Shown: positions 8,154 through 16,494 of the stretch, piece after piece
Numbering within the stretch: position 1 is the first letter of the stretch
How the letters are laid out: each line of letters begins with the position of its first letter
From: Erwinia persicina
GTDB taxonomy: Bacteria > Pseudomonadota > Gammaproteobacteria > Enterobacterales > Enterobacteriaceae
DNA: 64,000 nt
Direction: 5' to 3'
Assembly: GCF_014838825.1 (NCBI RefSeq)
Contig: NZ_JACYMO010000001.1
Coordinates: 310,001-374,000 of the forward strand
Program-made: the position numbers and the translations under genes
Notes under the pieces: generated by a model
What the model was told of the DNA's origin: nothing
Database searches by the model: none
What the model saw: only the letters and a program-made list of their open reading frames with translations

Positions 8154-9502
8154 GCCAGCCGAAAAAAATCCTGCTTAACGCCTTTAATATGAACTGTGTG
8201 GGGCATATTCATCACGGCATGTGGACTCATCCCCTTGACCGTTCCACCGAATTTAACGATCTGCGCTACTGGCTGGATCTGGCACGCACCCTGGAGCGCG
8301 GGCTGTTCGACGGGCTGTTTATCGCCGATATCCTCGGCGTCTATGACGTCTATCAGCAGGGCATTGCCCTCACTGCCAGCGAATCTATCCAGCTCCCGGT
8401 CAACGATCCGCTGATGCTGGTCTCCGGCATGGCAAGCGTGACCGAACATCTCGGCTTTGGGCTGACGGCCAACCTGAGTTATGAAGCGCCGTATCCCTTT
8501 GCCCGCCGCTTCTCCACCCTTGATCACCTCACCGGGGGCCGCGTGGGCTGGAATATTGTCACGGGTTACCTCGACAGCGCCGCGCGGGCGATGGGGCAGA
8601 CTCAGCTGCTCGGGCACGATCAGCGCTACGATCAGGCTGACGAGTTTCTCGATGTCAGCTATCAGCTGTGGGAAGGAAGCTGGCAGGACGATGCCGTGCT
8701 GGCTGACCGTCAGCGGCGGCGTTATGCCGAAGCGGCAAAGATCCACCCGGTACATCATCACGGCGAGTATTACCAGGTGGAAGGCTATCACCTCAGTTCA
8801 CCGTCTCCCCAGCGTACGCCGCTGCTGTTTCAGGCAGGCAGTTCCGATCGCGGCATTCGCTTTGCCGCCCGCCACGCGGAGTGCAGCTTTGTTAACGGCA
8901 GCACCCCGGCCGCCATGCGCAGCCAGGTCGATCGGTTACGTCAGGCTGCGGTCGGGGCCGGGCGCGAAGCCGACGATCTGAAAGTGTTTATGGGCGTGTC
9001 GGTGATCGTCGCTGGCAGCGAGAAAGAGGCGCAGGAAAAACATCAGGAGTATTTGCGCTATGCCAGCCCGGAAGCGGGGATCGCCCACTTTTCCAGTTCG
9101 ATCGGCCTCGATCTGGCCGCCTTCTCGTTAGACGAGCCGATCCACAGCGGATCGGGGCGCGCCATTGAGTCGGTCAGTAAAACCTTTAGCGGCTGGACGC
9201 GTCGTCGCCTGCTGGAGCAGCACGCCCTGGGCGGGCGTTACCCGCTGATTGTCGGCAACCCGTCACAGGTAGCCGACGCACTGATCCGCTGGATGGATGA
9301 GGCGGGCATTGACGGTTTTAACCTGACGCGCATCGTCAATCCACAGAGTTATATCGATTTTATTGATCTGGTGGTGCCGGAATTACAGCAGCGAGGCCGC
9401 TATAAGACCGCGTATCAGCCAGGCACATTGCGTCACAAACTGTTCAGCCACGATCGTCTGCCCGCTCGCCACCCGGCGGCGCGCTGGCGTCGTGATGCCT
9501 GA
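8150..9502 (+). CDS. FMN-dependent monooxygenase, NtaA/DmoA/SnaA family
   Basis: 450 residues with a luciferase-like monooxygenase fold. Family signatures include FNMNCVGHIHHGMWTHP at the N-terminus, DLRYWLDLARTLERGLFDG, LPVNDPLMLVSGMA, FSTLDHLTGGRVGWNIVTGYLDSAAR and SPQRTPLLFQAGSSDRG. Members oxidise substrates such as nitrilotriacetate, dimethyl sulfide or sulfonates with FMNH2 supplied by a separate reductase; no reductase gene is visible nearby. The start overlaps the SfnB stop by four bases. It lies directly upstream of a MetQNI-type transporter. A second family member is at 20020. Confidence 0.88.
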   Translation: MSQPKKILLNAFNMNCVGHIHHGMWTHPLDRSTEFNDLRYWLDLARTLERGLFDGLFIADILGVYDVYQQGIALTASESIQLPVNDPLMLVSGMASVTEHLGFGLTANLSYEAPYPFARRFSTLDHLTGGRVGWNIVTGYLDSAARAMGQTQLLGHDQRYDQADEFLDVSYQLWEGSWQDDAVLADRQRRRYAEAAKIHPVHHHGEYYQVEGYHLSSPSPQRTPLLFQAGSSDRGIRFAARHAECSFVNGSTPAAMRSQVDRLRQAAVGAGREADDLKVFMGVSVIVAGSEKEAQEKHQEYLRYASPEAGIAHFSSSIGLDLAAFSLDEPIHSGSGRAIESVSKTFSGWTRRRLLEQHALGGRYPLIVGNPSQVADALIRWMDEAGIDGFNLTRIVNPQSYIDFIDLVVPELQQRGRYKTAYQPGTLRHKLFSHDRLPARHPAARWRRDA

Positions 9503-9528
9503 ACCCTCCGGGAACATAAGGATAAAAA

Positions 9529-10329
9529 ATGAAATTACTCAACACCCTGGTGCTGACGGCACTGTTAAGCACTACCGTGAGCGCCCATGCTGCCGACTAC
9601 AGCGGGCCGCTGAAAGTCGGCACCACCGCTGCGTTTGCACCGCCGCTGGAAACCGCTGTTGAAGAGGCGAAAAAGCAGGGGCTGAAGGTGGATCTGATCG
9701 AGTTCAGCGACTGGACGGCGCCCAACGTCAGCCTGGAAAATGGCGACATTGATGTGAACCTGTTCCAGCATCAGCCGTTCCTGGATAACGCCAATCAGCA
9801 GGGCGGTTTCCACCTGGTGAAATACGCCCCGGCGATCATCAATAATGTCGGCCTTTACTCTAAAAAACATACCGCTATCAGCCAGATCCCCGATGGTGGC
9901 ACCGTGGCGATTGCGAATGACCCGATTAACGGCGGGCGCGGCCTGCTGCTGCTGCAAAAATCCGGGCTGATTACTCTCAAACCGGGGGCTGGCCTGAAAT
10001 CTACCGTTGATGACATCGTCAAGAATCCGAAGCATCTGAAAATCATTGAAGTGGAAGCGGTGCAGCTCTCCCGTTCACTGGAAGAAGTGGACCTGGCCCA
10101 GGGCTATCCGCACTATCTGCGCGCGTCCGGGGTGATTGACCCGAATAATGCGCTGCTGTTCGACGGGCTGGAAAACCCGGAGTATGTGATCCAGTTTGTT
10201 ATCCGCGACGGCCACCAGGATGACCCGCGTCTGAAAAAGTTTGTTGATATCTATCAGCATTCCGCGGCGGTGCGCGCCAGCCTGGATAAATTTTACGGCA
10301 AGCTCTATCAGCCAGGCTGGAAGCCATAA
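9529..10329 (+). CDS. MetQ/NlpA-family ABC transporter substrate-binding protein
   Basis: 266 residues with a Sec signal peptide ending AHA|ADYS. There is no lipobox cysteine, unlike E. coli MetQ, so it is probably a soluble periplasmic protein. NlpA/MetQ-family signatures include VGTTAAFAPPLE, LFQHQPFLDN, YSKKHTAISQIPDGGTVAIANDP and the C-terminal GKLYQPGWKP. The family binds D- and L-methionine and related compounds. In the middle of an organosulfur operon it may bind a methionine-like or other sulfur compound (inference). It is followed two bases later by the ATPase gene. Confidence 0.85.
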   Translation: MKLLNTLVLTALLSTTVSAHAADYSGPLKVGTTAAFAPPLETAVEEAKKQGLKVDLIEFSDWTAPNVSLENGDIDVNLFQHQPFLDNANQQGGFHLVKYAPAIINNVGLYSKKHTAISQIPDGGTVAIANDPINGGRGLLLLQKSGLITLKPGAGLKSTVDDIVKNPKHLKIIEVEAVQLSRSLEEVDLAQGYPHYLRASGVIDPNNALLFDGLENPEYVIQFVIRDGHQDDPRLKKFVDIYQHSAAVRASLDKFYGKLYQPGWKP

Positions 10330-10331
10330 TT

Positions 10332-11426
10332 ATGGTCAGCCTGAGCTGGCCGGACAGTGCCGAACAGAGCGCTACCGTCTCCCGTCAGCCGGGAGCGGCG
10401 CATGTGGCCATCGACGGCCTGTTTAAGCGCTATGCCGGGCAGCAAACCGATGCCCTGCATAACATCAATCTGCATATTCCGCGTGGCACCATTTTCGGCA
10501 TTATTGGCCGCAGCGGTGCCGGAAAATCTTCACTGATCCGCTGCCTTAACCGACTGGAAAACCCGACGGCAGGCAGCGTGGTGGTGGATGGGGTGGATAT
10601 TGGCCGTCTGAGCGACAGCGAACTGGTGAACTGGCGGCGGGGTACCGGGATGATCTTTCAGCACTTCAACCTGCTGTCGGCGAAAACGGTGCGCGAGAAT
10701 ATTGAGCTGCCGTTAAAGGTCGCCGGGGTTGAGGCGCGGGCGCGCCAGCAAAAAGTGGATGCGCTGCTCAAACTGGTCGGGCTGGAGGATCGCCAGCATG
10801 CCTGGCCCGCCCAACTCTCTGGCGGGCAGAAGCAGCGCGTGGGGATTGCCCGTGCGCTGGTGCATGAACCCCAGCTTTTGTTGTGTGACGAGGCCACCTC
10901 GGCGCTCGACCCGGAAACCACCGCCTCGATTCTGGCGCTGCTGCGCGAGATTAACCAGCAGCAGGGCATCACCATTGTGCTGATAACCCATGAGATGAAC
11001 GTGATACACGATCTCTGTCATCAGGTGGCAGTGCTGGAACAGGGCCAGGTGATTGAGCAAGGCCCGGTCTGGCAGGTTTACGGCGATCCGCAGCAACCGA
11101 CGACGCAGGTACTGCTCAGCCCGCAACAGCATGCGCTGCCTGCCGCGCTGGCCGATCGTCTGCGTCCGCAACTCAGTAGTGCGAATGACCGGGCGCTGCT
11201 GCGCCTGACCTGGACCGGAGAGGGTGCGCTGCCGCAGTTGGCGGCGATTATCGCCCTGGTGGGCAGTGAAACGCAGTTGATACAGAGTGCGCTGGAGTGG
11301 GTGCAGGATCGGCAGATTGGTCAGATGATCGTACTGAAACCGGCCGGACCTGCGCCGTTTGACGCCAGCTCACTTGAATCGTTAGCCGACCGTGTGGAGG
11401 TGCTGGGCTATGTCACTGCAGATTGA
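10332..11426 (+). CDS. MetN-family ABC transporter ATP-binding protein
   Basis: 364 residues. Walker A GRSGAGKSS (residues 59-67), Q-loop IFQHFNLL, signature LSGGQKQR, Walker B LLLCDEATSALD and the H-loop in LITHEMN are all intact. The C-terminal 90 residues look like the NIL ligand-sensing domain of MetN. The N-terminal 22 residues precede the usual start of the ATPase fold and are longer than in E. coli MetN. It energises import by the adjacent permease and binding protein and overlaps the permease gene by 17 bases. Confidence 0.88.
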   Translation: MVSLSWPDSAEQSATVSRQPGAAHVAIDGLFKRYAGQQTDALHNINLHIPRGTIFGIIGRSGAGKSSLIRCLNRLENPTAGSVVVDGVDIGRLSDSELVNWRRGTGMIFQHFNLLSAKTVRENIELPLKVAGVEARARQQKVDALLKLVGLEDRQHAWPAQLSGGQKQRVGIARALVHEPQLLLCDEATSALDPETTASILALLREINQQQGITIVLITHEMNVIHDLCHQVAVLEQGQVIEQGPVWQVYGDPQQPTTQVLLSPQQHALPAALADRLRPQLSSANDRALLRLTWTGEGALPQLAAIIALVGSETQLIQSALEWVQDRQIGQMIVLKPAGPAPFDASSLESLADRVEVLGYVTAD

Positions 11427-12060
11427 TCGTTTATGGCAGGGATTGCTGGATACGTTAATGATGGTTGGGGTGTCCTCACTGGCCGCGCTGCTGCTGGGCC
11501 TGCCGCTGGCGGTGGTGCTGGTGATCACCGACAAACAAAACCTGTTTGCCAACCCGCTGTTGAACCGTCTGCTGGGCTGGGTGGTGAATCTGTTCCGTTC
11601 GGTGCCATTCCTGATCCTGATGGTCGCATTGATCCCCTTTACCCGTATGGTGGTCGGTACCTCGTATGGCGTCTGGGCCGCCGTGGTGCCGCTGACGCTG
11701 GCGGCTACGCCCTTTTTTGCCCGCATTGCGGAGGTCAGCCTGCGTGAAGTGGATAAAGGGCTGATAGAAGCGGCACAGGCGATGGGCTTTCACCGACGGC
11801 ATATTATCTGGCATGTGCTGTTGCCGGAGGCACGCCCGGGCATTGTCAGCGGATTTACCATTACGCTGGTCACCATGATCAATGCCTCGGCGATGGCGGG
11901 AGCGATTGGCGCAGGGGGGTTAGGGGACCTTGCCTATCGCTACGGTTACCAGCGTTTTGACTCACAGGTGATGCTGACCGTGATTGTGGTACTGGTGGCG
12001 CTGGTCACGGTATTACAGCTGTGCGGCGACCGGTTATCGCGGCGGTTAAATCACCGTTGA
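11410..12060 (+). CDS. MetI-family ABC transporter permease
   Basis: 216 residues from the ATG at 11410, which follows GGAGG inside the end of the ATPase gene. Hydrophobic with about five membrane segments. The EAA loop (EAAQAMGFHRRHIIWHVLLPEARPGI) contacts the ATPase. It is last in the presumed operon starting at 5720. The 104 bp after it hold the promoter region of the HNH-ATPase gene, and no clear terminator is visible. Confidence 0.88.
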   Translation: MSLQIDRLWQGLLDTLMMVGVSSLAALLLGLPLAVVLVITDKQNLFANPLLNRLLGWVVNLFRSVPFLILMVALIPFTRMVVGTSYGVWAAVVPLTLAATPFFARIAEVSLREVDKGLIEAAQAMGFHRRHIIWHVLLPEARPGIVSGFTITLVTMINASAMAGAIGAGGLGDLAYRYGYQRFDSQVMLTVIVVLVALVTVLQLCGDRLSRRLNHR

Positions 12061-12164
12061 TCGCGTAATGGGATGAAATATCTGTGTTTTCGCTATTAAA
12101 TTAAATGATGAAATCGGCTAATGTATCGCAATAGTCGATTAGCATTGTTCTACAGGAAACAGAG

Positions 12165-14414
12165 ATGATTTACATAGACAGAAACAGCGTGGATTGCCCT
12201 GTCTCGCTGTTACCGGGTGGGGAGGGTGAGCGTGAACTGGCACAGTTATCGACGTTCATTGACCAGCAAGAAGAGCATCGGCAGCAACGTTTCCACTTTC
12301 GTAATTTACGAAAAACTGATGTTTTCCCCGCTGTTTTGCAGCTGTTCTCAGAAAAATGTGCCTATTGTGAAACCCCCGTTATCAGTATGCTTGCCGACAT
12401 CGACCATTTTCGACCGCGGGCGTCAGTGGCTGAAGATGCCCGGCATCCGGGTTACTGGTGGCTGGCCAACCGCTGGGATAATATTTTTCTGGCTTGCAGG
12501 GTATGTAACGCCGCTAAGAGTAATCGTTTCCCGCTTGAAGATGAAAAACTTCGGGCTTTTATTGTCGGGGGCGAAGTCTATGAACAGCCTCTGCTACTCG
12601 ATCCTACGGCTGATAATCCGGCAGAACATTTCGTTTATGATGAAGGTGGGTTTGTTGCCAGTGATACGTTAAGAGGTCAGACAACCATCGCGCAGTTACG
12701 TTTAAATCGTGCTTCACTTGTCATTGACCGAAAAAAAACCGTTCAGCATATTCTGGCACGGATAGAACAACTTAAAAATGCGTTGCTTGCAGAAAAGAAT
12801 GGTGAAGATAATAAAGAACTTGTTAACACTTGCCTATGGCATCTTCAGGATTTGACGGACAAAAAATCCCCTTATTCCGCGATAAAACGGCAATTTTTAG
12901 TTTATGAACTCAGTGGATTTTACACAGCAAAAGATTTTTCACTACATTTCGAATGGTCTGAATATAACCAATTAATTAGTAAAAGAAATATAGTATCTGT
13001 AAAGAATGAATTTAGGGGCTACTTAGACTATTTATCAGATTTCTCTCTTAATAATAGTATCGGAAATTATAAATCTCGCATGCTACGACGTAGTATTGAA
13101 CATATAGAGATTAACAACTTTAAATCCATTGAAAAAATTTCGCTATCGGTACAGCCAGAATGGCTAATGCTGCTCGGTGAAAATGGTGCTGGAAAAAGTT
13201 CAGTGTTGCAGGCGATAGCCCTATGTATTGCTGGTGCAAATCATTTTTGGCATCTGGTAGATAAGGAACTGATCATCCCTCAAGAGTTAATTAAAAAGGG
13301 CAAGCGCACAGCCACTATTTCTATACAACTCTCAGGCTTTGTCGGCAAGCATGAGTTGATTTTACGTCGTGGTTTAGCCAAGTTCAGACGCCCGGCAGGC
13401 CGAACGGCAACAGTCACCTGGGAGCAGGGAGAAACTGAAGTTACCGGGGATCGTGAAGCGAAAGACGAACAGCAGGTGCTGCTGGGTTATGGAGCTACAC
13501 GTTTACTGCCTGTTAAAAATCATCAATACCCGGCCATCACATCGGGTGATTATCGTCGAATTGATAATTTATTCGATCCTTTTGTCACGCTCATTCCGGC
13601 AGAAGAATGGCTTGTTAAAGCACCTGAACATCTGTTTAACCAGGCAGCGCTGCTGCTAAAAGATCTGTTATCGCTGGATGATGGCGTTCTTTTCATTAAA
13701 CAGAAAGGGCGGATTATGGTCAGTTCTCCGACTCAGGAGATCTCGCTACGGGTCCTCAGCGATGGCTTTAAAGCAGTAATTGCCCTGACCGTAGATATTA
13801 TCAGTGTGGCGACTCGTTTATGGGGTTCACCTGAAAATGCCGAAGGTATTGTGCTGCTGGATGAGTTGGACTGCCATTTACACCCCACCTGGAAAATGCG
13901 CATCGTCAGCGGACTGCGGCGCGCCTTTCCCGGTATGCAGTTTATTACCACCACCCACGATCCCCTCTGCTTGCGCGGTTTAGAGCAGGGCGAAATCTGC
14001 CTGATGGAAAAAGATGATAGTGGAAAAGTCACCGCCAATACGGATTTGCCAGATCCTGCCGATTTACGTGTCGATCAGCTTCTTACCTCGCCGTTCTTTG
14101 GTCTGAACACCACCCGCGATCCGCAGGATGAAGTCCTGTTTGACGAATACTATGCGCTGCTGTCTCTGAGCGAACGTGACGATTCGCAGAATGCAAAACT
14201 GGCGCAACTCAAATCGGAGCTGAAGGCGCGCCGCTATGTGGGAGACACCCCACGTGAGCAGTTAATGTTTGAAGCGGTTGATCAGGTCATTGCCGACCAC
14301 AGAGAGAGTGGAACCCCTCAGGTGTATGAGATGAAAGAGGAAGTGGTAGAGGTTATCTCTGCGCTTTGGGATGACGTGCTCAATGAGACCTTTACCGACC
14401 ATGATAAAGATTAA
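12165..14414 (+). CDS. HNH nuclease-ABC/AAA ATPase fusion, candidate defence protein (Septu-like)
   Basis: 749 residues; the ATG follows AGGAAAC. Residues 60-125 form a PtuB/TIGR02646-like HNH domain: CAYC (65-68), DHFRP (80-84), GYWWLANRWDN, then CRVCN (111-115) with K118 and N120. From about residue 310 an SMC/ABC-type ATPase follows: IEINNFKSIE, Walker A GENGAGKSS (near 337), signature-like LSDG (near 531), Walker B IVLLDELDCHLHP (near 562) and H-loop TTTHDP (near 594). In Septu, ATPase PtuA and HNH nuclease PtuB are separate proteins; here one chain has both, and a second HNH protein overlaps downstream. No reverse transcriptase is present, so it is not a retron. The central part (12.9-13.1 kb) is AT-rich. 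Antiviral function is inferred. Confidence 0.82.
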   Translation: MIYIDRNSVDCPVSLLPGGEGERELAQLSTFIDQQEEHRQQRFHFRNLRKTDVFPAVLQLFSEKCAYCETPVISMLADIDHFRPRASVAEDARHPGYWWLANRWDNIFLACRVCNAAKSNRFPLEDEKLRAFIVGGEVYEQPLLLDPTADNPAEHFVYDEGGFVASDTLRGQTTIAQLRLNRASLVIDRKKTVQHILARIEQLKNALLAEKNGEDNKELVNTCLWHLQDLTDKKSPYSAIKRQFLVYELSGFYTAKDFSLHFEWSEYNQLISKRNIVSVKNEFRGYLDYLSDFSLNNSIGNYKSRMLRRSIEHIEINNFKSIEKISLSVQPEWLMLLGENGAGKSSVLQAIALCIAGANHFWHLVDKELIIPQELIKKGKRTATISIQLSGFVGKHELILRRGLAKFRRPAGRTATVTWEQGETEVTGDREAKDEQQVLLGYGATRLLPVKNHQYPAITSGDYRRIDNLFDPFVTLIPAEEWLVKAPEHLFNQAALLLKDLLSLDDGVLFIKQKGRIMVSSPTQEISLRVLSDGFKAVIALTVDIISVATRLWGSPENAEGIVLLDELDCHLHPTWKMRIVSGLRRAFPGMQFITTTHDPLCLRGLEQGEICLMEKDDSGKVTANTDLPDPADLRVDQLLTSPFFGLNTTRDPQDEVLFDEYYALLSLSERDDSQNAKLAQLKSELKARRYVGDTPREQLMFEAVDQVIADHRESGTPQVYEMKEEVVEVISALWDDVLNETFTDHDKD

Positions 14415-15366
14415 TCGTAGCCTGAAAAATCCGGCTATCCCGGTCTATCACACCGCCAGTAAAGGGCGCATACCCCATAAAATGACCCGTGAGGTGGATG
14501 AACGCAACCGCGCGATCCTATTTTGTACCGATCCGGCTAATTACGCAGGAAATGAGAAACTCACAACAACGGCTTTTCCATTTAAAGTCTATAAAGACAA
14601 ATTACTCACGGCGGAACTATTCACCATTTTCAAAAAAAAATGTGCTTATTGTGAAAGCGCTTTTGCCCATGTATCTCCCAGTGATATTGAACATTTTCGC
14701 CCTAAAAATGAAATACAGACACAGGACGGTCAGTCATTTAAACCGGGCTACTACTGGCTGGCGGGTGAATGGTCCAATTTACTGATCTCCTGTATTGATT
14801 GTAACCGGGCGCGTGACCATCGCGTTCCCGGCCAGCCTGATCATGTGCTGCGCGGTAAAGATAGCCAGTTTCCCTTATCGAATGAGATCAACCGCGTGCG
14901 TTCTCATCGGGGAAATGTTTTTGTTGAAGAATCTTACCGGCTGCTGATTAATCCCTGCACGGACGATCCCGAACAGTTTTTCACCTACGATACAGAAGGT
15001 CTTATTCACCCCAGAACGCCAGGAGATGAGCGGGCGCTCATGTCTATCCACGTTTATGCGCTGCAACGTGGTGAGTTAGTTCATGAGCGAAAAAGGGTGC
15101 TGAATGACCTGATTGAACGCATTGATTTTCTACATTTACCCGCGAAAGAGTTAAATCGGATCGCGAGGGAAGACCAGGAGACTTATCAGGAAAAGTTGCA
15201 GCAAGTGCGCAGGCATTTGAAGGCAATCTCCACGATGTTTGTTCCGGGACGGCCGTATTTAGGCATGTTGCGTGATTATCTTCAACACTATATCGGCCGA
15301 CAGGACTGTCAGCACTTATTGCGTGCAGGGATTGACCTTGCTGAACTGCTGCGCAGAAGCAGATAA
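14401..15366 (+). CDS. HNH endonuclease, PtuB/TIGR02646-like, partner of HNH-ATPase
   Basis: 321 residues from the ATG at 14401, overlapping the previous gene by 14 bases; a longer frame from 14371 is less likely. The HNH domain is at residues 78-141: KKCAYCES (C81, C84), IEHFRPKNE (H98), GYYWLAGEWSNLL, CIDCN (C131, C134). It is clearly paralogous to the N-terminal domain of the upstream fusion protein. The remainder is helical with no recognised domain. Overlap implies co-translation and a two-component system. The module sits between two transport operons and looks like an insertion into the sulfur-assimilation region. Confidence 0.82.
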   Translation: MIKINRSLKNPAIPVYHTASKGRIPHKMTREVDERNRAILFCTDPANYAGNEKLTTTAFPFKVYKDKLLTAELFTIFKKKCAYCESAFAHVSPSDIEHFRPKNEIQTQDGQSFKPGYYWLAGEWSNLLISCIDCNRARDHRVPGQPDHVLRGKDSQFPLSNEINRVRSHRGNVFVEESYRLLINPCTDDPEQFFTYDTEGLIHPRTPGDERALMSIHVYALQRGELVHERKRVLNDLIERIDFLHLPAKELNRIAREDQETYQEKLQQVRRHLKAISTMFVPGRPYLGMLRDYLQHYIGRQDCQHLLRAGIDLAELLRRSR

Positions 15367-15419
15367 GTTCAGTTTTTCTTAATAACCAAAGTTGCCGGAT
15401 CCTTAGTTGAAATCGGCAT

Positions 15420-15472
15420 TATTCCTGTCAGATGACTGTGCTACTTTGGCATTCATTCATCTGACAGGAATA
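15420..15472 (+). promoter_or_regulatory. 16-bp perfect inverted repeat enclosing the ribosome-binding site of the binding-protein gene
   Basis: Left arm TATTCCTGTCAGATGA (15420-15435), 21-nt loop, right arm TCATCTGACAGGAATA (15457-15472). The right arm contains the AGGA ribosome-binding site for the ATG at 15481. As RNA it would mask translation initiation; as DNA it could be an operator. No regulator gene is adjacent. Confidence 0.65.
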
Positions 15473-15480
15473 CCATAAAA

Positions 15481-16494
15481 ATGGCTAAGAATAATAAAAC
15501 AAAAATCGTCTCACTGATTAAAGCCTCACTGGCCGCGCTGGTCGCTTCGGCGATATTCATGGCCTTGCCGGCACAGGCAGAAAATAATGATGCCGATGTG
15601 CCGTCATTAAAAGGGAAACGCATTGGCATTACCGTGGCGGGCACCGATCACTACTGGGATCTGAAGGCCTATCAGGGTCAGATTGATGAAGTGAAACGCC
15701 TGGGCGGCACGCCAATCGCGCTGGATGGCGGGCGTAAAGAGGCGCAGCAAATCTCTCAGATTCAAACGCTTATTGCCCAGAAGCCGGATGCCATTATTGA
15801 AACCCTCGGTACCGCATCGGTCCTCGAACCTTGGCTGAAAAAAATCCGCGCCGCGGGTATTCCGCTGTTTACCGTGGACACCGCCAGCCCCTCCAGTATT
15901 AACGTCACCACCTCAGATAATTTTTATATTGGTGAACAGCTGGCGCTGAAACTGGTTAACGATCTGCGCGGCGAAGGAAATATCCTGGTATTTAACGGGT
16001 TTTATGGCGTGCCGGTGGTGGCAATGCGTTACGACCAGTTAAAAGCGGTACTGAAATGGTATCCGAAAATTAAAATCATTGAACCGGAATTGCGCGATGT
16101 GATCCCGAATACCGTGCAGGATGCTTATTCACAAATCAGCCAGCTGTTAAATAAATATCCGAAAGGCTCGGTACAGGCGATCTGGGCCGCCTGGGATGTA
16201 CCACAGATTGGTGCCACGCAGGCGGTGGATGCCGCCGGGCGCAGTGAGATTAAAACCTATGCCGTCGACGGCAGCCCGGATGTGGTGTCGCTGGTGAAAG
16301 ACCCAAAATCCAGCGCAGCGGCGGTGGTGGCCCAGCAGCCTTATCTGATTGGTAAAACCGCCGTACAAAACGCCGCACGTTATCTGGCGGGCGACCGTAA
16401 CCTGCCGCCAGCAACCTATGTGCCTTCGCTGGTGGTGACCAAAGAGAACGCCGCCGAGGTGCAGAAAACGCTGGGTCAGAGCGATGCCAAATAA
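15481..16494 (+). CDS. Periplasmic substrate-binding protein, RbsB-like (sugar-type ABC transporter)
   Basis: 337 residues with an N-terminal signal peptide (LAALVASAIFMALPAQA|EN). The mature protein has the two-lobed peripla_BP_4 pattern: GKRIGITVAGTDHYWD, GGRKEAQQISQIQTLIAQKPDAII, DTASPSSINVTTSDNFYIGEQLA and YAVDGSPDVVSLV. This family binds ribose-like sugars and autoinducer-2, but linkage to an FMN monooxygenase gene four genes downstream suggests a non-sugar or sulfur-containing ligand (inference). The end overlaps the ATPase gene by 11 bases. Translation may be controlled by the hairpin at 15420-15472. Confidence 0.85.
   Translation: MAKNNKTKIVSLIKASLAALVASAIFMALPAQAENNDADVPSLKGKRIGITVAGTDHYWDLKAYQGQIDEVKRLGGTPIALDGGRKEAQQISQIQTLIAQKPDAIIETLGTASVLEPWLKKIRAAGIPLFTVDTASPSSINVTTSDNFYIGEQLALKLVNDLRGEGNILVFNGFYGVPVVAMRYDQLKAVLKWYPKIKIIEPELRDVIPNTVQDAYSQISQLLNKYPKGSVQAIWAAWDVPQIGATQAVDAAGRSEIKTYAVDGSPDVVSLVKDPKSSAAAVVAQQPYLIGKTAVQNAARYLAGDRNLPPATYVPSLVVTKENAAEVQKTLGQSDAK

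Noticed and set aside
12165..15366. Retron interpretation of the HNH-ATPase module
   Set aside because: No reverse transcriptase gene or msr-msd-like repeat is present upstream or downstream.
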